Source: Megascapheus bottae (taxonomy: Eukaryota > Chordata > Mammalia > Rodentia > Geomyidae). Taken from it: 64,000 nt of DNA. Below are positions 36,476 through 49,225 of the stretch, in pieces. The number at the start of each line of letters is the position of its first letter. Position 1 is the first letter of the stretch. The stretch spans positions 5,518,001-5,582,000 of the forward strand of contig JANJXV010000013.1 of the NCBI GenBank assembly GCA_024803745.1, written 5' to 3'. Under the pieces are notes generated by a model. It saw nothing but the letters and a program-made list of their open reading frames with translations. It searched no databases and was not told the DNA's origin. The position numbers and the translations under genes were made by a program.

Positions 36476-36836
36476 TAAGTGATTCTCATAGTACCAGCAC
36501 AGATGGGTGGGCTATACCATCATATCAGCTACAAAGAAAAATACCTCATTCTTTCAAAGTGATTTGAAAGGCAAAGGCATAAAACATGACACTGAATACA
36601 CTTGAGAGATTTTTTTTGTGTTTGTAAAATTATGTGGAAGTTAAACTTAACCAAAGAGGGGAAGCTAGTCCTGATCTCACAGTGAAATACCAACGAGAAC
36701 TCTGCTCTTCTAACTCAGTCCAACATCCTCCTGCCAGGCTTCCCTCTGTTTTGGAAACACTCATTATCTGCATGATATGATAAATAGATATTGTGAGGAA
36801 GAAACTGATGGAAAATTGTGTGCACACTATACTAAG

Positions 36837-37050
36837 GCTTGAATGCAAGATCTGAGTGCTACCCTTTAGCTTTTTCACTTAAGGCTGACACTCTACCATG
36901 TAAGTCACCTCTGCTTCTGGCTTTCTGCTGGTTAATTGGAGATAAGAGCCTCAATGGACTTTCCCATCTAGGCAGCTTTGAATCATGATTCTGAAATTTC
37001 AGCCTCCTGAGCATCTGTGTTTATAGGCATGCGCCACCAATGCCTGGCTC
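36837..37050 (-). repeat. B1-like/Geo chimeric SINE
   Basis: Antisense: CTTGAATGCAAGATCTGAGT, TAATTGGAGATAAGAGCCTC, CAGCCTCCTGAGCATC and GGCATGCGCCACCAATGCCT. Confidence 0.85.
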
Positions 37051-40000
37051 TGATTTTTAAAATAAGAACAACTAAAGCTTAAATCTTTCATTTCTCAGCT
37101 GAGCATCTTTTTCACACTTCTCTGATAGGTATGTACATTCCAAAGACATAGCACATTCCATTGCCTTCCAGTATTAAAGGAACCAACCTTTACTCATATC
37201 CTCAGAGAGGAAGTGACATGAGTGAATCATTGGCTGCCAGTGATTGGGCTAAATATTTTTTTTCCTATATCAACTCAGGGAATCTCTACCAATATGTGAG
37301 ATGTAAGAATGACGTTAAAAAGACTATTTGTTAAATAATAAGTAAGACTCAGATTATCCCAGTGAATTTCTCACGGATACTCCACTAACAAGAGGCAGTC
37401 TGACTTGAATATATGCCTTTACTGTAGCATCTATAGCTCTTTGCCTCATCTGTCATTACATATATTAACAATATGAACATGGGACATTCCTATCCAAGGT
37501 AAGCATAGTGGAATGGAGCCAAGAGCAGACTTCATTTCTTCTTGCTCTGGCTTTTTCTCTTGCTGACTGAAAAGGTGAGGATCAGATCTCCTCTCATCAA
37601 GCAGGAGGCTCGGCCCTCCAGAGACGAAGGATGCTGAGTTGAAACACTCTGATTCTTGGGCCTAAATGTTGTCATGGAAACAAAGATCTCTCTAGCCTGA
37701 ACAAGTTCACAGCACAGAAGGGAGTAATGCTGAGTTGCGCCTTCATTTGTAAACACTTCTGTAAAGCCTGCGAAGCTGGATCTGGAAGCTACTGATTTTA
37801 ATTAGAAGAGGCCATTCCCAATCAACACTGGAATAATAAGCCTAGAAAAAAAGGATAAAAAGCAGATGGCTCTGGAACTTTGCAGAAGAAAAAGCTGGGA
37901 CTTCTGTGCTTTTATCTTCCTCACCTGAAAACAGGGAAAACAATATTGTACTAGGGTGGTATGGCTTGTATGGAATTAAAATATAAATATAAGCAATTAA
38001 AGTCCTGACTTATTTATGTGCAAGGGAAAGTAGTCATAACTATATTTCAAACTACTTAGAGATGATGAAGTGAACTTTTGTGTATGGCCTGGCCAATATT
38101 GGTCATTCAGTAAGTTACTATTAATGCTTAATATTCATTTTTTCCATAGAATCTTCAAAATCATCAAACTGATAGTCTGTGCCTTCTGCATTCTGTTAAA
38201 CCACTGTCCAACATATTTGTTTTATATTGCTGCTGTGACAAATTTCCTGCCTCCTTTTTCAGATCCAACAATTGCAGTCAAGTTCCTTTCTTAGCATATC
38301 TTTTCTTTGCCTCTTCTTCCACTTTCAAAGAGTCATGCCATTAGACCAAGTCCACCAAGTGTAATTTTCTCATGTGTGATTGCAATGACACGTGCCAATT
38401 ATTTATAGGGCTCTAGGGATTCTAGGAAGATTAAACATGGGTATCTTTGGGGAGCTATTATTCTTCCCACCCTAGACCACCATCCAGCCTCTGATGATGA
38501 TTCTTTCATGTACTATGAAGAATATAATGCCACTAAACTCTTAACCAATCTTCAACAAGGGTCCCTTTCCTATTTTCCAATAATGTACATTCTTCACAGT
38601 CCAGATTTCTGTTTGAAGCTAACAAAGCATTACTGGTGCATCTTTAATGTCTGTTCTCTGCTAATCTTGTATTTGAGATAATCTAGGCTTTTTCTGTCAT
38701 GTTTCTCAGCGATCATCCAGTCTCTTTTCAATGCCTAATTCCAAAATCACTTCTGCATTTTCTTACACAGCGCCACCATTTAGATACCAAAAAAATGGGT
38801 ATTCGTTTTTTATTGCTATCATGCCATATTATTATACATTAGTGACAACAAAAAATGTGTTGTCTTTTGATTCTGTAGGTCTCACCAGAATAAGATCAAG
38901 CTCATCTCAGCAGGCTTTCCACCTTCTTGTGGCTCTAAAAAAAAGAATCCACTTCCTACTCATTTAGGTTGTTGGCAGAATTTCAGTTCCTTGTGTTCTA
39001 CTTTCCTGTTGTCTGTAACTTGAAAGCCAACCCCAGTGTATCACCACTTGACTCAGGGAACCATTCCCTCCTCCTCCTCCTCGTGCAGTCGAGCACGAGA
39101 GGAGAGTGAGCTTTGAGTTGGGGAAGGTTGCTTGCAGAACACACAGGAAGTGCACAGCTCTTGGAGGCAGACAAGATGTTAAGTTCTGGCCCTGTTCCAC
39201 TCATACCTAGGAGCTAATTGGACAATGGATAGGTACATTGCTGAAGTTATCTCAGGCTGTCTATCCTTGACTACCACACAGAGCTGACTTATGCCTTACA
39301 GGGCAGTTGTAAGAAAATACTATGCATTCAATAAGCCACTCTTGACTTTCTCTTTGAGTCGAGTCTATGGTGTGACTAAGTGGCACTATCACATCCTTAG
39401 GGGAAATCCCTAGGTACCCTCTTCCTTGGCAAGAGTTCCAGGGAGAATCCCACAAGCAGGCCCCTGAGCTTGTGAGGGCTGCAGCTATCGACACTGAATC
39501 CCGTTCTGCCACTTGGTGTTTCTGACTCAGCTCTCTAAGTCTCATTTCCATCATGAACCAAAAACAAAACAAAATAAAACAAAAAAAAAACCTACAAAGC
39601 TCACGTGGCAAAATGCTCAGAAATAATAATACATTTACTCAGCATCCTCACCCTCCATGGTATTATGCCATCTTTGTCTGCATTTCCACTGGAGTGATAG
39701 TCAATATTAAATGACCACATCTAAGATGACGTTAAGAAAAATTGTCCCAACCTCACAGCTAGGAACAGACACTTAAACCCAGATCTTCTCTGTCTCAAGA
39801 GCTCTCCTGCCTACTCAGCAGCCTGAAGGGAAACAGTGGATATAAAGTACTTAGCACCTTACCCGGCATGTAATCAGCACTATTGGGTAGGATGTTTGGG
39901 GTCTCAAGCCATCCAGCCCAGCCCGAGGAGAGGCATAAGCTTCGTCCTTTGCTTCCGAATTTCCTCAGTTGGCAAATGTTACCATACAGTGAATTTCAAG

Positions 40001-43000
40001 AGGGACAGGAGGGCTAAGAAAGCTGTGGCATTATTCCTGTCAGATTCTCCTTGTCTAATGGACTTCGTTAAAAGCACCCTGGGTGGAAAGTTGAGTCTTA
40101 ATGGCATTTTATAAAAGCTGCTGCGATGAATTAGCAAATTAAAAACAGCTTAGTGCTTTTTAAATTAGGTAATAGGGCCACTGTAGCATTTTATTTTTCA
40201 GATGTGAGGATCCATTAACATCCTGAGGAGCCAGAAGCTGCTGAAATGTCAGCTGCTTGGTTTTAGGAACCTGACAAGCTGGAGTCAGTGTGATCCTAGA
40301 AGGACAAATTGTCCCTGAGATAAGTAAAGCTTGCAGAAAGACCATGTTGCTGAGTACATCTGTTACTACAGGCATGGGGGAGAAACTCCCCTTTCAGGGA
40401 CTTTTGAGGCTGGACTGGAACACCATGAGATGAATGGCGCTTCCTGGGTAGCGCCAGAACCAGCCACCCTGCCTCCTCTCTGCACATGGGGAGGCTGAGG
40501 CCAGGGAACGAGCAGCTCTTGATGGTAGCGGAGGTTTTTCAGTGGCTTTCCCCAGGGTTGAGGATGTACATGGGGACTCAGACTGCACTGGGTCCTAAGG
40601 CAGGAGAGGTGTGGGAGACATCTGTAGAGTCCTGAAGCTGGCACAGTTGAGGAAAGATCCCATAAGTTCAAAGTCTACCAGCTCTTCATAATCATGGGTC
40701 ATATGTATTGTGCATCTTCAAATGCCAAGCTAGCATTGCATACATTGGCATAAATTATTTCATTGACTCTTACCAGTTCTCTAACATTATACTAACTTTA
40801 CAGTTAGGAAAACAGAAGAGCCAGACAGTTTAAACAATTGGCTTAGCCCACCGTTAAAAAGTCACCTACCCAGGTGATATGACCCTAAGGTGCCCCTTCT
40901 TGGTAACCATGCAGCATCTTTCCTGGTGGCCTCTCTGTCTCCACTCCTCCAGGGGCTGGAGTTCAAGTGCTGTTGGAGTTCAAAAGGACAGAAACAAGCA
41001 TCAAGAAGTTAGATCTAGGAATTTATGGTGGAAGAAGAGAGCCACCCTGACAGGAAGATGCAAGGCCCTTGGTACTGTCAGGTCATCGTCTGAGGATGAC
41101 AGGGTAGGAAACTGAGCCACGTAATACCATGGCCACAAGTATGAATTTCGGAGTCAGAATTCTTTTTATTCATTCTCCGCAGTTGTCCATGTATTAAATC
41201 CCTTAACTTCCTGAAACTCTCATATGTTCAGGGTGGTTTACGGCAGCCAGAAAAACAATGACTGCTCAGTGTCAAGTTACCTAATATGCTTGTAGTCTGT
41301 GGTAGGCATGGACTCTCACCAGTGGTTTCAGCACTTGGTTCTGACCACCACTGAATCTGAAGTTGAATAGAAGCAGAATGAGGGGCACTGACCTAGATGT
41401 GGGGTCAGGGAGCAGCCACTGCCTGGAACATGACACTGTTGCAAACACCCAGAGGGAAAAGCTCAGTTCAGGCTCAGTGGCATGGTTTATACAGAGCGGC
41501 CTGGGGAGCTGTTCTTGTTAGAAACGAGTGAGAACACTTCCAAACTCCAAGTTTCCAAATGTCAATCAGAGGCCCCTCTTCTGATAGACCTTGTTAAGGA
41601 TAAAAAGTCTCAGGCCTACTATTGTACAATCTGTAGAAAGTAGTTTTCTTGATAATCACTCAAAAGAAAAAAGTGGTTCATACTTACCCATTGTCATTGT
41701 GTACCTGGCACTGGTTGTACATGCTTTGTGCTGAACACCTTATGTAACACCTCTCCCACACAACTCTACAATGAAGTTGCTGTTGTCATCATCTCTGTGT
41801 CATATGTGGGGTGCAAGGCCCACCAGAGGTGGAACAGGCTCCCCAGGTAACCAAAGATACACCATGGGAAGAGGACGTGTCCCCCCAGCATGGCCCCTGA
41901 CTCTTTCCTAACTGCTCCTTTTCCCTGAAGCCCTTAGCACTAGTCCTACAGACAACTTTATGTAGCTACAGCGTCAGAATCATTGTGTATCCATGTGGCT
42001 CAGAAGGGTTCATTCATTCATGTCTTATCACTGCCAAAGAACTAACAGAGTCTGTCAGGAGTGTTTCCTGTTTTACCTTTCCCCTTTTCTGAGCTAGGCC
42101 CTCCTGTCTGCGTCCTTGAGAGATGGTTGGTAGATGGTCAAAAGAAAATAATTTATTCCAGAGGTCAGCACAAAAACTCTCCCTGAATTTTATCCCTTAG
42201 AGATAGCAGTGTCTGGGTTGTAAAGAATTCAACTTCAATATTTGAAACTTAGAAGCTGTCTTCATCTCTTTTATTTTTTTGGTTGCCATGACAGCAGATG
42301 TGACATTTCTTTGATGGAAGAAAAAGGAAAAGAAGAAAGAAAGGTGCCACCTCTGGTTCTTAGTGCTTTGAGGAAAAAAAAATCTTACTCACCTAAATCC
42401 AGCTTGCTTTCTATGTGTAGTGGCTATACACCAAGGAAATTTTTAGAAGGGAATCAAAGGAATAAATGGGGAGGTGGTGAAATTGTTTCTCCTTGGAAGG
42501 TGTGTATTGTATGTATGCAATGGTGGAATTTGATTGTGGGAGATACAGCTGAAAGTGGACAGTGTAATATTTGCAGTGAATTATCTCCATGAGAGAACAG
42601 CTGACCAATCAGATCTTGGTCACCATGTTTATTCTGTCTCCAACTCTTGCACCCCGCCAGTCATGGGAATTACAGTACATTGGCTCTAGAAAAGGTTCAG
42701 CAAGTGTTCTCCAGTGAGGAGAAAGAATTCCAATTCAGTAATAAGTATTGAGCCAGGCCTGGAAATTTATGGAAGCAAAACTATTTGTGATTTTTTTCCA
42801 TTTAATTATCTTACCTGTATGCAAATGTATGTATGTGTGTATGTATATATGTATATCTTCCACTTACTGCATTTGAAGAATTTATTTAGGTTATTACATT
42901 AACCCCATCAGATATCCAGTGTCAGAAATGGTCTAATACTTGATGGTCTAAAAGAATCACAGACACTGAGGAAGCATTACTTTTCATTGTCTTTCCCTGT

Positions 43001-43115
43001 GACAAAGATAGGAGTTCCACAAGTTGATGCTTTGGAGAGAATTTGTTTATATTATAAAAGCATTTTTCTCTAGAAAGTTGTGATGCTCTACATTTCATAA
43101 TTCTCTGCAGTTACT
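37051..43115. other. Diverged intron with ancient repeats
   Basis: About 6 kb without a recognised exon. 38200-38480 and 38805-38960 resemble old repeats with TTTTTATTGCTATCATGCCA-type starts (family not named). 40690-40870 and 41670-41830 resemble MIR. A short ATGT run lies at 42825-42860. Frames of 60-137 codons (such as 35650-36063 and 42242-42592) carry no recognisable domain. Confidence 0.45.
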
Positions 43116-43119
43116 TTTT

Positions 43120-43190
43120 GTGCAAGTGTGGAGTTGAAATCAAGGCCTCACACATGCCAGGCAAGTGCTTACTATCCCCATTGGAAACTT
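43120..43190 (-). repeat. Old ID-like SINE fragment
   Basis: GAGTTGAAATCAAGGCCTCA, CACATGCCAGGCAAGTGCTT is the antisense ID/tRNA-Ala pattern, diverged. Confidence 0.5.
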
Positions 43191-43274
43191 CTATTTTTAC
43201 AGTACTACGTGTGAACTTAATACCTGAGTCTTGTTAGGCAGACACGCTGCCCTGTGAATTACGCTTGTAGCCCC

Positions 43275-43990
43275 ATAGAATTAGTTTGCAAACATATAAG
43301 TAAATATTTTGGATGGTGTGCAATTGTACACACGGTATTAGCTGAAATGTAGTAGATTCAGGGGAGAACGCAATGTAATATCCTAGAAAGGCTTAATCAA
43401 AGTTCAATGAATATAAATACCAAGAAACAGGTACTCAAAGGGAGTGGGTTGGGTCAAGGGAAGGGAGGAATACAGGAATGATGAAGAGAAGCAGGGGTAG
43501 AATGTAGTCAAAACCATAATGTGTATTTTACAAATTAAGAAAAGTGAGGGATTGGGAGCCTGTGATGGATGTGATCAAGATGTGCTGTATTCATGAGCCA
43601 GCTCCTTTGTACAAGTACTTAGAGATAATACAAATATTTAAAAAAAAAAACACTGGTTGTAATGAGAGGAAAACACCTCAGGTAGTAAATCCATTATTTG
43701 TGACCCCTGATTATTACCTTGTCATATGTGATGATCTTCAAATGGAAGCAGACCAGTTTGGGGGACCCACCGTATTTCAGGAATCTGTAGTCTGCCGCTA
43801 TTACCAGCAAGGAAAAGAAAGAATCTCAGTTTGTGATCCAAACAGGACATGGACTGTGTTCCAGGCAAGGCTGCTGGAGTTAATATCCAATAGTGATAGG
43901 GTCTCAGGGCAAAATTCAGGAGCACAGATCAGGACTTGGCTAACCCTCAGATCACTCACTCATCATGCTGTCTCTTGTCACTTCTTTCAG
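43275..43990. other. Intron immediately upstream of the SH3 exon
   Basis: Ends in CTCTTGTCACTTCTTTCAG, a good polypyrimidine tract and acceptor. CACTCAC at about 43953-43959 is a possible branch region. The open frame that runs into the exon from 43544 is out of frame with Dlg2 and not coding. Confidence 0.55.
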
Positions 43991-44167
43991 AGCAATGTTT
44001 GACTATGACAAGAGCAAGGACAGTGGGCTGCCGAGTCAAGGCCTTAGTTTTAAGTATGGAGATATTCTCCATGTCATCAACGCCTCGGATGATGAGTGGT
44101 GGCAAGCCAGGAGAGTCACGCTGGAGGGAGACAGTGAAGAGATGGGTGTCGTCCCCAGCAAACGGAG
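43991..44167 (+). CDS. Dlg2: Dlg2 (PSD-93) coding exon: most of the SH3 domain
   Basis: Internal exon of the membrane-associated guanylate kinase DLG2, which clusters receptors and channels at the postsynaptic density. The frame (first base completes an Arg codon) reads [17 protein letters not shown], then [26 protein letters not shown] and GVVPSKRR. These are the RT loop, the Trp pair and the last strand of a DLG-type SH3. Paralogue-diagnostic residues favour DLG2: [10 protein letters not shown] rather than ALFDYDKTKD (DLG1/4), SFKYGD rather than NFKFGD (DLG1), and EGDSEEMG. The acceptor is a pyrimidine run ending TTTCAG and the donor is GAG|GTAAGA. The exon is 177 nt and ends two bases into an Arg codon completed by the exon at 53284. 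DLG SH3 domains lack normal polyproline binding and pack against the guanylate kinase domain (family knowledge). Most DLG proteins have Ile at the second Val of GVVPSK, a conservative change. Confidence 0.96.
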
Positions 44168-45774
44168 GTAAGAATGCTGGGGTGATTTGGGGTGTTTGTT
44201 CCTCCACTAACCGGCATGGAAATGAAGGATGCTGGGGGAAACTTCACAAAATAACTATTCAAGTAGGATTGGCAGTCTGCAGGAAAATTGTCAGTGGTGA
44301 CAGGTGACGTGAATAAAAATTTCTCATTTCACTCATGTGAAGATGTTACCAAAATTGGTGACAGTGGCAAGGCATAAAAGGAAAAGAAGATTCTAAAACT
44401 TCCCCCAGCAACCGCTCATCAATCATCTGACTTCTGATTGCATGCTCAAGTGAGTTTATTCCAGAGGTTTGTCGTTTATGAATGTATTGATAGAAAGACA
44501 AGATAGAAGTCAAATAAAGCAGGAGATTTACTAAGCCAAGGCTGTGGCACTGTTATTCCTTCAACACTGATGAAAATTTCCATCCCAAATTCAGGTGTGC
44601 GGGATATGAGTTGGGATATATGAGCTTGGGATATTTTTCTGTCTTAGCCCTGTTCCGCTCCACACAATCCCCATTCATCATTCAGATAGCACTGTGTGAG
44701 TGCCTTCTGTGCTACAGCATCCAGGCTTTTCTCATCCACACATTTCTTCAGTTCTGATTTGAAATATCACACGTATTCCTCGGGAATGGCTAGCTTCTTC
44801 ACCTCTGCTTGCAGCATCTAAGCCTCCTCACCAGATTAATTTTCTTCCCTACAAAGATCATTTTGACACTAAGATGTTATCCATAAAACAGAAATCGACC
44901 TTCTCCTAGAAAACAGATGTAGTGCACAATCTTGCAGAAATGATACTTGTCCAAAACTGTCTTCAACTTACCCCTGGCCACTGGCTTCTTGAAGACTTCC
45001 TATCCTTATGTCTCCAGACCCAGACGCCTTGTGTGAAGCTGAATACTCAAGTGGAGTTCCACCCAAAGGGATTCAATAATGAAGAAAAACCTTATTGGAC
45101 CTGTGTAAATTATGCCCCAAGGATAACTCTGATCAACTGCAATGCACAAAAAGAAGCCTAATCTCCTTTGTGCTCTGCCTAACACAACTGGGGAAGGGTG
45201 TGGTGGAGCAGGAAGCAGGCCAGTGGCTATTTCCCAACTCTCTCTCCCCTTCATGAGAAGAAGGGACTGGCTGAAACTCCAGGGAGTCTTTGCATCCCTA
45301 GCCTTTGCCTAGGTACCTCGCTCTTGCACGTATTTCTCTGGGTCTCTTCAAACCTCAGGTTTCCTAGGTAATTGCCTGCTAGTACATAGTGAGAGCATTG
45401 TGACTTTGTCCTGTGGTTTAGTGGTGGTGTTGTTTTCAAATTATATTCAAAGCAGGTGCTTCTTAGTTTATTTGCAGTCTGTTTTTTTCCATTTCTAGTT
45501 CAGATTTTTAAAATGTCAAAACCACATGCATTGTGAGTTGTTCTGATTTAACTAATCAGAGTGGTCTGAAAAGCTATTGTACAGACAGAGGAGCCATCTT
45601 GTTGATAGAGCCACATAAATCTAAGTAGTGGAGGAAAGAAAGCCATGCCAAAAATAGATTTCAGCTCATTGGTAGTACAGAAATTCTTCTAGTCTATGCA
45701 TGGCATGGACAACCTGGAACAATATCAAAGGAATTGAAATTTAGGAGAGCAGAATCAAACTATGTGATTATTTT
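44168..45774. other. Unassigned intron after the SH3 exon
   Basis: No repeat or second exon recognised. Frames at 44922-45254 appear to be chance. Confidence 0.45.
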
Positions 45775-45885
45775 TCAGTTGTATTTTATGGTGCGGGTGA
45801 TGTATAGAAGGGTTACAGTTACATTCATCAGGTAGTAGGTACATTACTTCTTGAGAATTGATACCTCTTGCCATATTTTTCTGGA
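45775..45885 (-). mobile_element. LINE-1 3' end fragment
   Basis: GTATAGAAGGGTTACAGTTA, CATCAGGTAGTAGGTACATT and GAGAATTGATACCTC are the antisense 3' terminal segment. Confidence 0.75.
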
Positions 45886-46087
45886 GAAAAATCACACCCA
45901 TATGTGGTATTTTTAGACCCCCTTTTAATCCTCAGGTTCTGTGATTATAACCAGTTGGTCATTCATTCATTTTGTTCCCTGAGAGAGAAACTTTCAGTGC
46001 TATCCCTCCTAAAAGGATAATTTCCTACCTGCTGAAGGTCATTCTTGAACTATTATAATTCCTTTCATCTCAACAGCCATGTTTAGA

Positions 46088-46262
46088 AGCTCGGCACTGG
46101 TGGATCACGCCTGTTATCTTAAACTACTGAGATGTGAGGATCATGGTTGAGATGTGAGGATCATGGTTTGAAGTCAGCCTAAACAAGAAAGTCCATGAGA
46201 TTCTTATATCCAAAACACCAGAAGTAGAACTGTGGCTCAAGTGGCAGGAGCACTAGTCAAGA
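46088..46262 (+). repeat. B1-like/Geo chimeric SINE with internal 20-bp duplication
   Basis: The head is GCTCGGCACTGGTGGATCAC. The right half is CAGAAGTAGAACTGTGGCTC. GAGATGTGAGGATCATGGTT occurs twice in tandem (46129-46148, 46149-46168). It ends in a CA run and a poly-C run (46263-46295). Confidence 0.85.
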
Positions 46263-46295
46263 CACACACACACACTCTTCCCCCCCCCCCCCCAA

Positions 46296-46505
46296 GCCGG
46301 GTGCAGTGGCCCATGCCTGCAATCATAGCTACTGAGGAGAAGATCTGAGGATCACAGTTCACAGCCAGCCCAAGCACAAAGTCTGTGAGACTTTTATCTC
46401 CAATTAACCACCAGAAAACCAGAAGCGGTGCAGTGGCTCAAGGGGTAGTGTGGTAGCGTTGAGCAGAAGAGCCCAGAGTTTAATTCCCACAACTGACCGA
46501 AACAA
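46296..46505 (+). repeat. B1-like/Geo chimeric SINE
   Basis: AGCCGGGTGCAGTGGCCCAT, TTATCTCCAATTAACCACCA, GTGCAGTGGCTCAAGGGGTA and GAGTTTAATTCCCACAAC. One of the best-preserved chimeric copies. Confidence 0.9.
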
Positions 46506-46663
46506 AAATTTACATACTACAGCTTACCTGATCTGCAGTACTGATATTTTTATTTGTATTATATTTCATGAAGAGAATAGAGAATAGTAGTTCCTCCCCC
46601 TCAGAAATAGATTAATTTGCTGTAAATAAAAGGTACTTGTTTAAGCATACATATTTATATATA

Positions 46664-46856
46664 TTTTTTTTTATCAGTCCTGGACTTGAGCTCAGGGACT
46701 GAGCACTGTTCTTGGACTTTCTCAAGGGTAGAGCTCTACCACTTGAGCCTCAGCACCACTTATAGCTTTTTTCTATATATGTGGTACTGAGGAATTGAAC
46801 CCAGGTCTTCATGCATGCTAGGCAAGCACTCTACCAGTAGGCCCAGCTTCCAGGCT
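46664..46856 (-). repeat. IDL-Geo dimeric SINE
   Basis: Antisense order Geo (CTTGAGCTCAGGGACTGAGC; CTCTACCACTTGAGCCTCAG) then ID-like (GGAATTGAACCCAGGTC; TGCTAGGCAAGCACTCTACC). Confidence 0.9.
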
Positions 46857-46895
46857 CAGTATGCATTTATATTTTATATGAAATCCGTAGCTATA

Positions 46896-47122
46896 GCTGA
46901 GCCATAATGGCTCACACCTGTAATCCTGGATATTTAGGAGACTGAAATTTAGGAACTGTGGATCAAACCAGCCCAGGGAAGGTGAGTCTGTGACTTTTAT
47001 CTACAATAAACTATGCAAAAGCCACAAATGGAGCAGTGGCTCAAAGTGGTAGAGAACTAGCCTTGAGCACCAAAGCTCAGGAACAGTGCCCAGTCCTTGA
47101 GTTCAATCCACAGAACACATAC
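46896..47122 (+). repeat. B1-like/Geo chimeric SINE
   Basis: GCTGAGCCATAATGGCTCAC, GTAATCCTGGATATTTAGGA, CAGTGGCTCAAAGTGGTAGA and GAGTTCAATCCACAG. Confidence 0.87.
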
Positions 47123-47227
47123 AATTATAGCTATAAATAAGTTTCTGCTTAGGATTTTAGTTATTTCAGAAATATTGCTTTTATTGGTTTGAATAGATAT
47201 GGAAATAATTTCTGTTTTGAAAAAGGG

Positions 47228-47424
47228 GGCGGGGAGTTTGGCCTAGTGGTAGAGTGCTTGCCTAGCATGCATGAAGACCCGGGTTTGATTCCTTGGCACC
47301 ACATACATAGAAAAAAGCCGGAAGTGGTGCTGAGGCTCAAGTGGTAGAGCTCTAGCCTTGAGAAACTCCAAGGACAGTACTCAGGCCCTGAGCTCAAGCC
47401 CAGGACTGGCAAAAAAAAAAATTT
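47228..47424 (+). repeat. IDL-Geo dimeric SINE
   Basis: GAGTTTGGCCTAGTGGTAGA, GGTTTGATTCC, CCGGAAGTGGTGCTGAGGCT and GAGCTCAAGCCCAGG, then an A-tail. A short AAAAAGGG flanks it (47220-47227, 47425-47432). Confidence 0.9.
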
Positions 47425-47432
47425 AAAAAGGG

Positions 47433-49035
47433 AGGAATTTTAGGGAAAGTTATTTTGTAATTCTTTATTTCTTTTTAACCTATCTCTGAAATATAGTGTA
47501 TCTATTACTCCTATCCTGGAACTATTCATAATGGATAACGTCCATGTATTGCTTTACCCTTTACAAAAATGTTTCTGGTCTGATGCTTCCTCAGCATAAA
47601 ACTGTAAGACCAAAAAATCTGAATGCTGTCATTTTCCCCATCGTTTCTGAAGATGATGAATGTATCTGATGAATGAAAGTCTCCCATGTTACTGCTTTTA
47701 AGTCCTTTACTATTATTCAGTGAGTTAAACCTCATAAACCCTATGAGTAAGATGTTCGCTTTTAAATGAAGAAGTTGAAACCCAGAGAGGTTGTTTTTTT
47801 ATTGTTTTTTTTTTTATTTGCTTGAAATTGCTCGTCTAGTAAATAGCAGACAGGGGACTTGTATTCAGGCTATAAAATTGTTCTTAATTCCGGCAATCCT
47901 GCCTCCCAACAATACAAAAAGGAGTACTGACTAAAGCTAATTCAGCAAATACTGTTGGGGAATGCCTGGCATAGACCTGCCCTGTGTTACATAACCATAG
48001 ACACCTGCTGAGCCCAAGATGGTCCATGACTGTGGGCTCAGCAGGTGCCTGTGGCATAAATACTCTGTGACTAGGCCAGAAAGGCTCCATTACAAAGGTG
48101 AAAGAGTAGTGGACCGAAGGATGTATTCTATCTGATGATCTCACTGACTACATAATATAGTTCATTTTTGTGGCTATAACTCAGAAATTGGGTCACTTAT
48201 TAAGTATACAGGCTTGTTTGCTCTGGTACTGGTTGAAGAGTCACATCTAATCAGTGTCTCACTTGTAGAGATAGCAGAAGGATGAGGCTTTGAAGGGCAT
48301 CAAGGGCAGGAAGGGGTAAGAGAGGCAGAGCTTTTCTACTAGACCCACCCTCACCATAACCCAGCCATGTATCAATGACTCAATAGATGACTCCTGTCAG
48401 GAGGGCAGGATTCTCATACCATATACCCCCCCCCACAGGCTCCACCTGGTCCTACCCCTCCAAAGGCTCGCATTTCAACCTGAGTTTGAATGGGAACACT
48501 GTGTGTTATGCCAGATGCTTCCGAATCCCAGGTTTTCCACTTAATTTTCAGAGGAGAGTCATAAAGTGAGAGCCAGTTCTCAAGTAATCTGTCCTGGGAT
48601 CCCAGCCAGCCACAGGCTCACACAAGGTCTTTCTGAGAACAAGACTACATGTCTTTCCACTATCTCGGGAGCACTACCCTAAGAGCACTCACTGATTATG
48701 AAAACAGTACCAGAGAATCTGAATAGTGTGCCAAAGTTCCACTGGCAGCAGGAGCAAGATCAGAGCATACATCTTTCTTGTATCACTATCAGCAATTGAA
48801 AAGGTTTGGGCTCTTCATGTCCCTATGGTTTCCAGATCTGGTGATCCATTTTGGGAGGATCCCCTCAGAAGGAAACAGCCCTTGCCTTTGTCACACCTGG
48901 CATGAAGGGGTCACAATGGCAGTGAGACCCTAAAGCAAGGTATCTTTCACAGGGTGAGAAAATTGGAAACAAGGAAGGCAAGTGACACTGGAGACAGCTG
49001 TACCATAGTTGTCATAGCAGCCTGCCACATGCTCA
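47433..49035. other. Diverged intron with a MIR-like piece at about 47765-47885
   Basis: AAATGAAGAAGTTGAAACCC, AGAGAGG and TAAATAGCAGACAGGGGACT recall MIR, interrupted by a T-rich run. The rest is unassigned. Confidence 0.45.
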
Positions 49036-49039
49036 CTCT

Positions 49040-49225
49040 GAGACTCTGTTCCAAAGGGTTTTACACTTTACCTCCAGCATAATTTCCCAAAGTATGTTGT
49101 TCTAATTTGACCAGCATGAAAACTGAGATCTCAAAGGTACAACGACTGCCCTCAGTCACAGAACTGAGGCAGAGGCAGACCTCAAACCCAGGCTTGTGTG
49201 ATTTCAGAACCTGGGTACACAGCCT
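49040..49225 (+). repeat. MIR-like ancient SINE
   Basis: GAAAACTGAGATCTCAAAGG, CTCAGTCACAGAACT and CAGACCTCAAACCCAGGCTT fit the sense MIR core and end. Confidence 0.65.

Noticed and set aside
43544..44002. 152-codon frame running into the SH3 exon
   Set aside because: It is out of frame with Dlg2 at the acceptor and has no similarity to the exon expected upstream.
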